This document shows positions 1 through 11,366 of a stretch of DNA of 25,866 bases, in pieces. A program made the position numbers and the translations under genes. Within the stretch, counting starts at the first letter, position 1. Each line of letters begins with the position of its first letter. Below the pieces are notes generated by a model. The model was not told the DNA's origin. It saw only the letters and a list, made by a program, of their open reading frames with translations, and made no database searches. The stretch lies in the NCBI GenBank assembly GCA_008931825.1, contig QXVZ01012869.1, forward strand, positions 1 to 25,866, written 5' to 3'. Source of the DNA: Phallusia fumigata. Taxonomy: Eukaryota > Chordata > Ascidiacea > Phlebobranchia > Ascidiidae.

Positions 1-3000
1 CTGATTGTTGCCATCAACAGAACCACTTTTAAACAAAACAACAAATAGTTAATTACCATGACACATAAGGTTTTTTACTACAAACATAGTTTACCTGGTC
101 CCAAGTTCAGCCAGGATAAATGCAAGGATGTGCTTCGGTTGTCTGTGGAGTCTAAACAAAACATTTGATTGTTCAACATACAGCTAATATTACAGAACCA
201 GAATGGCGGCTTTTACCATATTGCCATTACATATACGCTAAAACCCAATTAAAAAGGATGTATAGTCACTACATTATTTTATGTCGGGTCCCAGAGTTAC
301 CCAGCTATTTATTGATGCTTGATATTACTGGAGTAGGCTTTTTAACATGCGCCTACTATTATGCAATCTTTGGCAGTTTTGATCCAGCATTGAGCATTAC
401 TTTTAATGCTTGACAGAGCACCAACATTACAACGTTGTTTGGTACCAAGTTATCAGGTACTGTTTTAGTTAATTCCATCCCTTAGAAAAAATCAAATCAA
501 TCCTTACGTTTGACAAATTTCAGTGAAATTGACAAAGGATGTTTTTTTAGTTCCAACACGTGCACATTGTGGTGGTTTCATAATGAAGCGTTTCTTCTCA
601 CCAGCAACCATTTCAGGATTTTTTTGCCTCATGATATCGAATACCCGAGTCAATAACTAAAAAAATAACAAATTAAATTTCTAAAGCAGATTTGTGGCAA
701 AAATTACAGCCTGATACACTGAAAGCTGAAAGGGCAATTATGTTTCAACATTTTGCCACATTCTTTCTCAAAACAGTTTAGATATTAAAAGAAGCAGATG
801 TACTCAAAGAGTCAAAAGTTTGCAAAGGGTGCGATTTGTAATAGTGATATTCCCAGTATTTACCTATTGTTTATTGTAATACTTTAAACACCTATAGGTA
901 TAAACCAAAGTTTACCTCATCATATGTATAATCTCTGTCAACACCAACCCATGATGTAGGTTCTGCAAGGCTTTCTTCAGCGCCAATATCCACAACTTGC
1001 TTTTTCTTTTTCTTTTTCTTGTCCAGTTGCAATTGATCCAAATCATCTGCCTCTTTCTACAATTTTACAATCACCATTTCAGTAATTTTCCCAGTTTCAG
1101 GGTATCCCCGGTAAAGAAATGAAATGTAAGGGTGGGGTTCACTACAACTGGACCAAACAAAATGAATTATCAAATGGTAAAATTTCACACTATTCAGTAT
1201 TGTTCATAAATTTATGGATTGATTTTTTTCACCACTTAAGGGCACTAGCAGGGCAACCACCAGGGCTTGGTGGCCGAATAAACAAATCTTAAAAAAAAAA
1301 CACAACAACCCAACATCTAAATCTGACGCAAGTCGAAACGTATTTTCACTCTAACCTATTCTAGTTGTTTGTGGAATCTGTAATTTTCGAACGATTCAAT
1401 TCACATTTCCGAAAGTGGCAAAAATATATTATCCTATTGAAACCTGGCATGCCGAAAAACCTAACCCCTACTTGTGCCCATGGATACAATGACCTACAAT
1501 CTATTTAAATTTTCATTCCAACCTAAAATCAAATCTCTAAAAGGCAAATATTTTTAAAGTTTGTAGCTTGGGTCATAGTTAGTTATGTTATCAATGCTGT
1601 AATTTCAATTTATATGAAGTTAAATAAAAATATTTGCCACTGTTCTGTAAATATGTTTACTGTACCCTACAATTATTCAACACAGCAACAAGTTTACCAC
1701 AATGACATGTTATACAAATTGTCTGTATTTAATCCAATTCGGACATTTTTTTAATAATTTGACCCATTTAAGGGGCTAGTCTAATGTAAAACATAACTAG
1801 AAGGGTGGCGTTCACCATATTGCGATTCCATACATACTATTACCCCATTTAAAAATGCATATATATTCACCATGTCATTTCACATTGGGTCCCAAATGTA
1901 CTCAAGCTTTTTATAACATGATTGTTTTTGCAGGCAGAAATGCATGGGTCCCCACACATAGAAAGTTGTAGAATAATTGTTTGGTACAATTTGACCCATT
2001 TTAGGGAGTTAGTGGGGCAACTGTTGAGACTTTGGGGTAAAACACACATCAATTATAACACCACAATGACATGTTCTACAAACTGTCCAAATTTCATCCA
2101 ATTCAGAGAATGTTTAACGATTTGACCTAGTTGGGTAACTGCTAGGGTTATGGGGTAAAAGACATTAATTATTACATAACAATGACATGTAGTACCAACT
2201 GTTTAAATTTCATGCAATTCGGACATTGTTTAACAATTTGACCCATTTTTGTTCATTGTTTAACAATTTGACCCAATTTCATCAAATTCAGAGATTGTTT
2301 AACAATTTGACTCATTTTAGGGGGCTAGTGGGGTAACTGCTAGGGCTATCGGGTAAAACACATCAAATATTGCACCACAATGACATGTTAAACAAACTGT
2401 CCAAATTTCATCCAATTCGGAGATTGTTTAACAATTTGACCCGATTTAGGGGGCTAGCGGGGTAACCATTGGGGCTACGAGGTCAAACAAAACTGATGAC
2501 ACAACTCCATGACCATATCTACCAGCTGTGAAAGTCCCCCCCCCCCCCCCCCCCCATTTCATGCCAAAAGTGCATGGACAAGCTCCAGGGGAGACAAAAG
2601 AAAAAAACAAACAGAGTGAAAACAATATGCGTCCCCTTCAGGAAGGGGGCCCATAGCAATTATTGCACCACAATAATATGTTACACAAACTGTTCAAATT
2701 TCACCCCATTGGGCATAGTTGTAAGAAACAGCAAATAGTGAACCACAATGACATGCTATACAAACAGTGTAAATTTTATTTAATTCGGAGAATGTTTAAC
2801 AACTTGACCTAACAACTTGAGCTATGGGGTAAAACACATCAATAATTGTGTCACAATGACATGTTATACAAACTGTCCAAATTTCATCCAATTTGAGGAT
2901 TGTTTTTAATTTGACAAATTTTGGGGGGTTAGTGGGGTAACCGCTGGGGCTATGGGGTAAAACACATCAATTATTGCACCACAATAAAATGTTATACAAA

Positions 3001-6000
3001 CTGTCCGAATTTCATCCAATTTGGACATTGTTTAACAATTTGACCTATTTTAGGGGGCTAGTGAACAGGGTTTGAAAAAATGCAAATTTCCCAGGAAGCC
3101 AACAAAAATTTCCTGCCAATTTTTGGCAAATTCCCTAAGTTCCTATATGTAACAGGAATATTAAACTAATAGATGTTACAAAAACAAAAAATTTCCCGTG
3201 AGTAGGACTAATTTCCCGGGAAGGAGCTTTCCCATTTCCCCACTTTTTCCCACCATGCTAGAGAACAAGAAAGACAATAAACAGAGTGAAACCAATATGT
3301 ATCCCCTTCCCGAAGTGGACACATAATAAATCACCATACTAGTTCACCACTAACGTTTTAAATCATGAAACAATGTGCGTTTGTGTCATAATAAGTTTGT
3401 CATGCGGAAGGGGTAGTGAAATACAAGGTTTTTTAAACCGTGATCTGGGCCACGGGAGAAAAAAGGTTGAGAAACACTGCACTAGGGCGTCATGCACACT
3501 AAGTTGGTAAAAACCCCTGACTTGAATCAACACTTACTGAAGTTGTAACCTTATCATCAGTCATGACAGCAACTTTTCGTTTGTGCCTCCATGGTGTTTG
3601 CAAGCATGCAATTTAATGGCAAAACAGCATGGGCAAGCTTAGGATGGAAAAATGAAAAAAAAACAGTGTGAAAGAATATGTGTCCCCATCTGGAAGGAAA
3701 CCCATAGTCAGATCCCTGTTCTAGAAATGTTATCGAGTTTAGGTATGACTCACAATGTCTTTTTCTCCATCTTCCTCAAGAATTCTGACTTTTTTCTTTT
3801 TCTTTTTTAATCCAAGATCTAAATCCTCCAGATCATTGTTATCTACCAGTGCTTGTGACGTCTTAAGTAAAATAAGTCACTAAGTTGAGAATGTTTTTCA
3901 AATCAACTGTTAGTCAACCATATTTTCTTTTTGCAAAATCGCGAACAAAGAAATAGTGTTCTCTATGTTTTCATTCCACATACACTACCACTCCCAAATG
4001 ATGTTTTCCACATGTATCATTTCCTTTACTACAATGAATATATATTCAATACCTGCATTACATTGGGTCCCAAATTGGCATTTTAAAACAAAATTGTTTC
4101 TGCTAGCATAAACCCATGGGTCCCCACACACAGGCAATTTTTGAATAGTGGTAAAGTTTTTAGGATGTTACACTTTCAGAATCAGCATAAAAAATTTAAA
4201 CAAAAGTAAAGATTTCCATTTAATCTAACTAATTATTTGTTTCATCACACCAATTACATTCTCAATGTCATAGCTTGACCTGCCATGATCTTTGGTCGAG
4301 CTGCAGCAAACAGCACAAAAAACTCCAAACAACCTTTCCAACACGGTTTTGGTAATGCGCCAATACAAAACATTGGGCTTTTTGACCAACCAAATATAAG
4401 CTTACACTCTACTGTACGATAGGGTACAACTGCAAAAGGGAGCAAAGTTAATGAAACATGTCATCTTTCACAATGTTAGGAACTGGTGTAATATCAACAG
4501 CTGGGTTTTCTAAACACGACAATTTCTCCTATTTGTTGTGAGGTGTTGTATGTACGATACATGCAACTATATAGTAATGATCTATACTGACCATACTACT
4601 GGACTAAAAAACATTTAATTTTGATTTACATTGCAAAAAAGCAAACACAGTGAGGCCTATTTTTAACAATGGAATGCACGGCAAACCGCCTACAACAAAT
4701 GCCCTTTATGTGTGAAGTAGCAGCCTGTTACCAACTGCCAAGCATTGTGCCCCTTGTGTCAGAAACTCGTCAATCACTCTCTTGCGTCAGGTCATTTTGC
4801 ATTTGGAGCAAAACAGTCAGCGATTAANTCTGCTAGCATAAACCCATGGGTCCCCACACACAGGCAATTTTTGAATAGTGGTAAAGTTTTTAGGATGTTA
4901 CACTTTCAGAATCAGCATAAAAAATTTAAACAAAAGTAAAGATTTCCATTTAATCTAACTAATTATTTGTTTCATCACACCAATTACATTCTCAATGTCA
5001 TAGCTTGACCTGCCATGATCTTTGGTCGAGCTGCAGCAAACAGCACAAAAAACTCCAAACAACCTTTCCAACACGGTTTTGGTAATGCGCCAATACAAAA
5101 CATTGGGCTTTTTGACCAACCAAATATAAGCTTACACTCTACTGTACGATAGGGTACAACTGCAAAAGGGAGCAAAGTTAATGAAACATGTCATCTTTCA
5201 CAATGTTAGGAACTGGTGTAATATCAACAGCTGGGTTTCCTAAACACGACAATTTCTCCTATTTGTTGTGAGGTGTTGTATGTACGATACATGCAACTAT
5301 ATAGTAATGATCTATACTGACCATACTACTGGACTAAAAAACATTTAATTTTGATTTACATTGCAAAAAAGCAAACACAGTGAGGCCTATTTTTAACAAT
5401 GGAATGCACGGCAAACCGCCTACAACAAATGCCCTTTATGTGTGAAGTAGCAGCCTGTTACCAACTGCCAAGCATTGTGCCCCTTGTGTCAGAAACTCGT
5501 CAATCACTCTCTTGCGTCAGGTCATTTTGCATTTGGAGCAAAACAGTCAGCGATTAAACATGTATTTGGGGCTCATTTTTTAACAACCGATGAGAAAAAT
5601 TAAGGGTAAATAAATGGTGAATTAAACTAATACTTTTAAATATTTTGCATTGTGCCAACTATCAAAATAGAAAACTTCATGAAATGTGGTTGTTTTAAAA
5701 TTTTAACATTTTGGGGGCCTGTGGGTGAACTGGGGTAAAAAGTTACAGTGCACAAGTACAGATACCCGTCTGTCATATGTGCAAATTTGAATGTATTTTT
5801 CTTGACCAAACAGCAGAACCAAACCACCGAAACCAAGTGAAAACAATGTGTCTTCAAAGGGGACCAATAAACAGTGTGCGACTAATATGCTGTTTCAGAT
5901 TAAACAAAACAATATAAAATACAGAATTTTCTCATCTAACGATTTATCTGACTTGAACCACTGATCAGCCTAATAAAATCATCTGGATGTAAAAAGGTAA

Positions 6001-8047
6001 AGTTGGCAACTAGTGAAGGGTAGAAAAACTTACATGTTCATTGGGTTTGCTTGCATCGCCATTATTGGCATCTGAAATGATAAAAATTATGTTGTTACCT
6101 GAAAGTTGAATGTGAAAAAACAAATCCTAATGGTTGGAAATTGGTCAGAAAACCTGAATCCTCATTGTTCTGATGCTGTAGCATTCTCCACATTGCCAAC
6201 TTCTTATTGATATTTTCCACATGTACCATTTTGTTCATTACATTACTCAATTTCTTTAGTCTTTTACTGTTNTTGGAAATTGGTCAGAAAACCTGAATCC
6301 TCGTAGTTCTGATGCTGTAGCGTTCTCCACATTGCCAACTTCTTAATGATATTTTCCACGTGTACCATTTTGTTCATTACATTACTCAATTTCTTTAGTC
6401 TTTTACTGTTTTGCAAGCATACACACATGGGTCCCAACACACATGCAATTGTTAATTAGTCGTGTTACTGGATAGGGTCACACATAGTAGTGCACAACTT
6501 AAGATACCCATCTATTATGTGTGCAAATTTTTGATGGTTTTTTCTTTACCAAACAAGAGGAACAAACCAGTGTCCCCTTTCGTGGAACCATACCAAACAG
6601 GATCTAAAGAATACATACAGATATCAGTGTACTGTGCATTAAACCCTAAATAATTAATTTAGATGTGCAATTTGGTAAACCTAATTTGGCAAATAAATAT
6701 ACAAGCTAAAGCAAATTGGATGAAAATTCACATAAAAATGCATTCAAACTTGTGTTTCTGGTGGAGCCTTTTGTTTCTAATTCTCTGGGGTTTGAGTGGG
6801 GTCCAAAACAAATAGAAGCAAAATTATTTACCAGTTGATTCAGTGTCTTTGGATGCAGTTGCTTGTGCATCCACATCATATGTCGTTTTCTTCTTCTTCT
6901 TTTTCTTTTTCACATTGGACAGATCAAGTTCATCTAGCTGATCTGTACAAACATAAAATCAACCTTTTGATAGATGTGACACAGGACAAAGCCTACAACC
7001 TCAACATTGTGGACACAGGCGTCGATTCCAGCAGTGGCAGGNTTTACCAAACAAGAGGAACAAACCAGTGTCCCCTTTCGTGGAACCATACCAAACAGGA
7101 TCTAAAGAATACATACAGATATCAGTGTACTGTGCGTTAAACCCTAAATAATTAATTTAGATGTGCAATTTGGTAAACCTAATTTGGCAAATAAATATAC
7201 AAGCTAAAGCAAATTGGATAAAAATTCACATAAAAATGCATTCAAACTTGTGTTTCTGGTGGAGCCTTTTGTTTCTAATTCTCTTGGGTTTGAGTGGGGT
7301 CCAAAACAAATAGAAGCAAAATTATTTACCAGTTGATTCAGTGTCTTTGGATGCAGTTGCTTGTGCATCCACATCATATGTCGTTTTCTTCTTCTTCTTT
7401 TTCTTTTTCACATTGGACAGATCAAGTTCATCTAGCTGATCTGTACAAACATAAAATCAACCTTTTGATAGATGTGACACAGGACAAAGCCTACAACCTC
7501 AACATTCTGGACACAGGCATCGATTCCAGCAGTGGCAGGTGTGGCGGCCACCCCACAAAAAATTTCTAGGATGGCAGCCATTATAAAAGTGTATGCTGCC
7601 ACGTCAGGAGTTTTAGAGATTCGTTGTTATATTCTTGCTACAAACACATTTGTTGCCTGCGCTGACACAAGGAAGACTTGTTTACACCAAACATGTGGGA
7701 GGCGAGCAAAGCTGGTTTTTTTTCGGTCTTTAAACAATGCAGGAGGAAGTTTTATTTTGTGCATTATTTGCACTGTATGCAGTGACAATAATAGCAATAA
7801 CAGATAGTATAATGACGCTACAAACCAACAGGTGTCTGTTATGTAATTTGATCATGAGTCCGTCTGTATGAATTTGATCATTTTGCCACCCACATGAAAA
7901 AATGTTTACTAAAAATCGACGCCTATGATTGTGGATACTTTAGTTTTTGCCTTTACATTCATTGGAATCATAATCTGCTACACATTTTACATTATTCATA
8001 CCATTCCCAAGTGATGAAGCCTTTGGATCTGTTTCCTCTTGATTCAT
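1..8047 (-). CDS. EIF2S2: Eukaryotic translation initiation factor 2 subunit beta (eIF2-beta), 3'-partial
   Basis: Subunit of the cytosolic eIF2 GTPase complex that brings initiator Met-tRNA to the 40S ribosome. Exons on the minus strand: 8047-8002, 7440-7330 (duplicate copy 6942-6832), 6071-6034, 3861-3754, 1056-916, 656-508, 151-95, 25-1. All joints are GT/AG and in phase, giving about 225 residues before the window ends. Three lysine boxes are visible at about residues 27-34, 84-89 and 114-120, each preceded by an acidic D/E-L-D-L stretch; in the family these bind eIF5 and eIF2B-epsilon. The conserved core then starts with [32 protein letters not shown] and [14 protein letters not shown], then [20 protein letters not shown] and SVDGNNQ at the edge. 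The C-terminal zinc finger lies outside the window. The start at 8047 is the only ATG in this exon that joins in phase to the first lysine box; the N-terminus is diverged from the vertebrate MSGDEMIFDP type. Introns are full of repeats. Confidence 0.95.
2536..2555 (+). repeat. Homopolymer of 20 C
   Basis: Twenty consecutive C residues interrupt a copy of the dispersed repeat, exactly where other copies read 'gtgaaagttttaacc'. Its length is likely polymorphic and may be mis-sequenced. Confidence 0.9.
3405..3480. repeat. Solo end of a hAT-like DNA transposon
   Basis: The stretch ending 'gttgagaaacactgcac' resembles the right terminus of many hAT elements (inverse of cagtgtttctcaac). I found no matching left terminus nearby, so this is at best a truncated relic. 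Confidence 0.35.
4020..4200 (+). repeat. Dispersed repeat, 'catgggtccccacacac' block
   Basis: Contains 'cattgggtcccaaat' and 'cataaacccatgggtcccc', shared with copies near 1880-1960, 6410-6450 and 19625-19675. Part of the copy is repeated after 4828 because of the assembly duplication there. Confidence 0.6.
4099..5557. repeat. 729-base tandem duplication around single n at 4828 (assembly joint)
   Basis: Bases 4099-4827 and 4829-5557 match along their whole length. I noticed one difference (gggttttcta at about 4506 versus gggtttccta). The unit ends and restarts exactly at the n. It lies within an EIF2S2 intron and contains no exon. Best read as two overlapping contigs, or two haplotypes, placed end to end. 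Confidence 0.85.
5636..5905 (+). repeat. Dispersed repeat copy in EIF2S2 intron
   Basis: Shows the recurring order 'ttttgggggcctgtgggt', 'acagtgcacaagtacagata', 'gtgaaaacaatgtgtc' and 'aggggacc'. The same order is seen at 15115-15350 and 6470-6600. No coding potential. Confidence 0.55.
6134..6410. repeat. 138-base tandem duplication around single n at 6272 (assembly joint)
   Basis: Bases 6134-6271 and 6273-6410 match with about five substitutions (for example cctcattgttc versus cctcgtagttc), roughly 3-4% divergence. This is intron sequence. The break coincides with the n, as at the other joints, and the divergence suits two alleles. Confidence 0.8.
6410..6605 (+). repeat. Dispersed repeat copy in EIF2S2 intron
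   Basis: Has 'acatgggtcccaacacac', then 'gtgcacaacttaagataccc', then 'accaaacaagaggaacaaac'. The same module order appears near 5740-5830 and 15170-15260. The 3' part is included in the 497-base duplication that follows. Confidence 0.5.
6545..7539. repeat. 497-base tandem duplication around single n at 7042, includes EIF2S2 exon 2
   Basis: Bases 6545-7041 and 7043-7539 match with about five substitutions (gtgcattaaa/gtgcgttaaa, gatgaaaatt/gataaaaatt, attgtggaca/attctggaca and others). Each half carries a complete lysine-box exon with splice sites. The joint at the n and about 1% divergence point to unmerged haplotypes. Confidence 0.85.
6832..6942 (-). CDS. EIF2S2: Duplicate copy of EIF2S2 exon 2 (first lysine box), probable assembly artefact
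   Basis: This 111-base exon encodes the same peptide as 7330-7440: [10 protein letters not shown], eight lysines, then [18 protein letters not shown]. It lies inside the left half of a 497-base near-identical duplication whose halves meet at the single n at 7042. Both copies have intact GT/AG borders and phase 1/1, so a gene predictor would splice both and give the protein a false fourth lysine box. The roughly 1% difference between copies fits two alleles. A real recent tandem exon duplication is possible but less likely. Confidence 0.85.
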
Positions 8048-8076
8048 TTTTTTCAGTAAAATGTTCACTACACAAA

Positions 8077-8078
8077 CT
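8077..8078 (-). promoter_or_regulatory. Possible spliced-leader or 5'UTR acceptor upstream of EIF2S2
   Basis: On the minus strand an AG preceded by a T-rich stretch (GATTGTAG) lies 30 bases before the EIF2S2 start codon. Tunicate mRNAs often receive a trans-spliced leader at such acceptors. It could equally be an ordinary 5'UTR intron acceptor, or neither. Confidence 0.25.
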
Positions 8079-8079
8079 A

Positions 8080-9540
8080 CAATCAAAGCATAGTTTTGCT
8101 GAATGTTAGGTTGAATGAATCTAATTAGTAACAAGCAACTGTCAAACACAGTTTCGTACAAATTTGTCCCAGTTGATCCCAACCAACTTGGTTCAGGCAT
8201 GATAGTTTGCTAGGTTGCTTTGCAAAGCATTTCTGTAGGATTCTATCCTGTAAATGGTTTTAGAGAAAAATTCCAGGTGTTTTAGAATATTTTTGGTCCT
8301 GGTTGTCAGAAAAACAGTTTCACTATGAAGTTAATCCCAATATTCGCCCAATTTCGATAAAATTGAAGGTTTAAATATTTTTTTTAATGTTTTTATTATT
8401 AGTACACCTTGTTTATTTATTCAGCAACTTTAGGAGCCACCTACAAAATTAATTTAATTTTGAAAAATGAAGTAATAGTGTATGTCTTTCATCTCTCAAA
8501 GATAAAATTAGCATTTCCAAACAGGTAATTTTGTGTAGTTCTTGATGTTACATGTTTAGTCATAACAACTGCTTACTGCTAGATCAGTGATTCTCAAACT
8601 GTGTGCCGCAACATTTTCGTTTTTGAGTCTCATTTGCATTTGATATTGCGTCTAACTTTTTACGGGATCTTATTTTGACTGAAACAGTACAGAAAAAACT
8701 GATCGTATGTTGATTCAGGCTTTTTACCTCATGGTGTTAGCATGACATATCAATTATAATCGACAGCAATAATGAGAACTGATTGCAAACAATCACATTC
8801 TCTTATTAATTGTGAAAGAATAATGAGGAGTTGTTGATGGTGCAAATGCCTCACTGATACATTGCAGTGAATATCAGTTCTTATCAGTTCACAGCATGTT
8901 TGTAATAAGATGTAACAGACTTGTGTGCTGTTCTTCAACGTTTGGCACAGTGTTTTATAAACTTTTTCCCATTTTATTAACAAACAAAATTATATCACTT
9001 TGCCTCAACTTAGTGAAATCCAATGTTTTGCAGCTAATTATATTTACCAACTCCACACATATACAAATGTGCTTTCTGCTCACTGCAAATAAAAATTCAA
9101 CTAACAACTAAACACACTAGTTCCCAAATATAGCACGATCTGTAAAGTTAGATCAGTATGATGTACAAACAAAACTTTTATACTGCCAGTAGTAGTTCTG
9201 TCATAATACCACAGCTCGACAAAATTTTGTTTTCCACCAAATGATTCCATAACAAATTTAGTTAAAACACCTGGCATAAACGGTAAAAGCCACAGCCCAC
9301 AGCCCACAACCCTGTCAACGAAGCTCACGTGTTGCATCAGCCAATTCTAGGCTCTAAAGCGGGGAACTCATAACGTTAAAACAGACACGGCTAAGAAATT
9401 AGAATATACATCTCAACATTTAGATTAATTACAAACCTTACTACCTTGATAAAACGAAAATTTTTGTCGTACAAAAGAATTATTTACAAAACCAGCAGTT
9501 TACTTATTTTAGCTTGTTTTTTTTTAATTTTTTTGATTTG
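8080..9540. other. Intergenic region upstream of EIF2S2, no gene recognised
   Basis: AT-rich, with short open frames on both strands that show no family signature or convincing splice structure. A left hAT-like terminus, 'cagtgattctcaaactgtgt', begins at about 8586 with no right partner found. The EIF2S2 promoter should lie just above 8080, but I see no clear TATA box. Confidence 0.5.
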
Positions 9541-9544
9541 TTGA

Positions 9545-9710
9545 AAGCGGCAGGGTTGGAATGTTAGACCACCATGGAGAAGTTAATACTATGGTTAGAT
9601 AAAAAGCTTTTTCCATCTAGTGTAGCTAATTTCGGCCTGGTAATTGATTTAGTACTATGTTGTCGGTATGTTTTTTTTCACTTAGCGAAATAAACTCAAC
9701 TCAACTAAAA
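9545..9710 (+). repeat. Possible 3' end of a non-LTR retrotransposon
   Basis: A 39-codon open frame starting at the good-context ATG 'ccaccatgg' (9574) ends in TAA inside 'cgaaataaactcaactcaac'. A poly(A)-like signal running into short AACTC repeats is how several I/Jockey-type LINEs finish. Alternatively the ATG opens a first exon with donor 'gtatgt' at 9665. Neither reading is secure. Confidence 0.3.
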
Positions 9711-9810
9711 GTTGGCTGTACAGCGGATACGTTTTTGTCCGCCATCGGTTAACGTGGAAAAAATTTGGTGCGTCACATTTTGACGACGTCGGGCATGGTT
9801 CCTTTCGCCG

Positions 9811-10753
9811 ATGAAGATACTTACTGTTATCGGGTCCCCGGCCTGTTGCGTTTTCGCATATATTTTGAAAAAAAAAAACAATACACAATTGTCGGACCCT
9901 GGACCATCACAAACGGCATTTTAGCGTTTTCATGTACGAAGGAAATTGTTGTAAGTCGATTTGTCGTTAAAATTTTCACTAAACTTTACGTTGGCGATAG
10001 CGCGAATGATGTTGTTATTGCATTTACTATGATATAGGCTAAGAGTCATGTTTATGTGTTTTAAAAATAAAATCTTGAAACAAAGAAAAATTTTACAAGT
10101 AATTATACTGGCAAAATGAAGCAAATATTTTGTGTGCTAAACCATTGGAACGTTAACGACTAAACTGTGTTTAATTTGGCTCGTCTACAAGTTTACAAAC
10201 AAATTCAAACGCAGAAAGAGCAACTGCCCTCCGCAGAGAAAGCCCTTTTTCCCAAAGGCAAAAATTACAAAAATTATAACGNATGAAGATACTTACTGTT
10301 ATCGGGTCCCCGGCCTGTTGCGTTTTCGCATATATTTTGAAAAAAAAAAACAATACACAATTGTCGGACCCTGGACCATCACAAACGGCATTTTAGCGTT
10401 TTCATGTACGAAGGAAATTGTTGTAAGTCGATTTGTCGTTAAAATTTTCACTAAACTTTACGTTGGCGATAGCGCGAATGATGTTGTTATTGCATTTACT
10501 ATGATATAGGCTAAGAGTCATGTTTATGTGTTTTAAAAATAAAATCTTGAAACAAAGAAAAATTTTACAAGTAATTATACTGGCAAAATGAAGCAAATAT
10601 TTTGTGTGCTAAACCATTGGAACGTTAACGACTAAACTGTGTTTAATTTGGCTCGTCTACAAGTTTACAAACAAATTCAAACGCAGAAAGAGCAACTGCC
10701 CTCCGCAGAGAAAGCCCTTTTTCCCAAAGGCAAAAATTACAAAAATTATAACG
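9811..10753. repeat. 471-base tandem duplication around single n at 10282 (assembly joint)
   Basis: Bases 9811-10281 and 10283-10753 match throughout; I saw no difference, including equal A-runs. The unit restarts exactly after the n. Open frames found in one half are therefore repeated in the other and should be counted once. Confidence 0.85.
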
Positions 10754-10978
10754 GTTTTTGAAAAAAATGGTACAAATTTTTTGTGCTTTTTGGATGCAAC
10801 GGTAGCTATATGTTGTCTTACTTGGTATAGTCTTGGATGATTGTGTCCTAAAAAAACATCGACCTCTCCGAGTTGCATTGGCCCGTTGTACAGCTAAATA
10901 TTACATCATGTGATATAAAGTTGTCTTTGTAGCAGCATGAGAGTGCCATGTGGGTCTTGTTTCTGAGCTCACCTGCAG

Positions 10979-11366
10979 TCGGTTAATATTGAGAAACCTC
11001 TTCCTGAAAATGGTTAACTGCAGCCTACTACAGATTCCCCCACCTTTTAAACACAATGGTAGCGGTAGTCATAGTCCTATTTTGCCTAAAAATGTAAATG
11101 TAAAGAAAATAGTAAATCATTTCCTAAATGGAAAAATGTGTATGTGGCATTTTAATCCCGATTTCTTTAACAAGCAAATTCCTTTGATACTATACCCATG
11201 CACGCACAATGAAAAAAATCAGACCAAGTGTTTTAAAGACTTCTTTGGCGAGCAATTAAGTGGTCCCTCTGCCAGCACACCTCGGGCATGCACAATAGAA
11301 AAGCTCCTTAAACCGGACAAAAACGCAAAAATATTTAATGCTGCCACTTTAGGGCAAAACTTTTAG
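10979..11366 (+). CDS. Unidentified open frame, possible terminal exon
   Basis: An open frame of about 138 codons continues to TAG at 11364-11366, long for such AT-rich DNA. It can be entered through an acceptor 'ctcacctgcag' at 10978, and ATTAAA follows the stop at 11371, as expected for a last exon. The peptide includes PPPFKHNGSGSHSP, MCMWHFNPDFFNKQIP and KCFKDFFGEQLSGPS. I recognise no domain. The 3' third recurs at 12851-12995 with a few substitutions, two of them changing residues (Thr to Arg, Ala to Val). There, a LINE fragment lies where the first part should be. Upstream exons were not found, so it could also be a relic or a chance frame. Confidence 0.4.

Larger units (their letters stand above)
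1057..3753. repeat. EIF2S2 intron filled with diverged copies of a dispersed repeat
   Basis: This 2.7-kb intron holds no coding signal beyond a rejected micro-exon. From about 1690 to 3065 one paragraph recurs at irregular spacing: 'caccacaatgacatgtta', then 'aaactgtccaaatttcatcc', then 'tgtttaacaatttgaccc', then 'gggctagtggggtaac' and 'ggggtaaaacacatcaatt'. Copies begin near 1693, 2058, 2176, 2374, 2666, 2736, 2848 and 2974. A second block, 'cagagtgaaaacaatatg' followed by 'gtccccttcaggaaggg', occurs near 2615, 3280 and 3665. All are in plus orientation, antisense to the gene. Confidence 0.75.

Noticed and set aside
3538..3572. Micro-exon on the minus strand with good donor (gtaagtg) that could sit between EIF2S2 exons 3861-3754 and 1056-916
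   Set aside because: Its only open frame needs one base from the previous exon, but that exon ends in phase 0. Skipping it joins the neighbours in phase, so it is not used in the coding model.
4254..5175. Two identical 63-codon minus frames
   Set aside because: Same sequence counted twice through the 729-base assembly duplication; no coding features.
7532..7807. 91-codon plus frame in the first EIF2S2 intron
   Set aside because: No family signature and it begins in the assembly duplication. The in-frame ATG offers no further support.
9101..9337. 78-codon minus frame upstream of EIF2S2
   Set aside because: No recognisable domain, no convincing acceptor/donor pair in phase; treated as chance.
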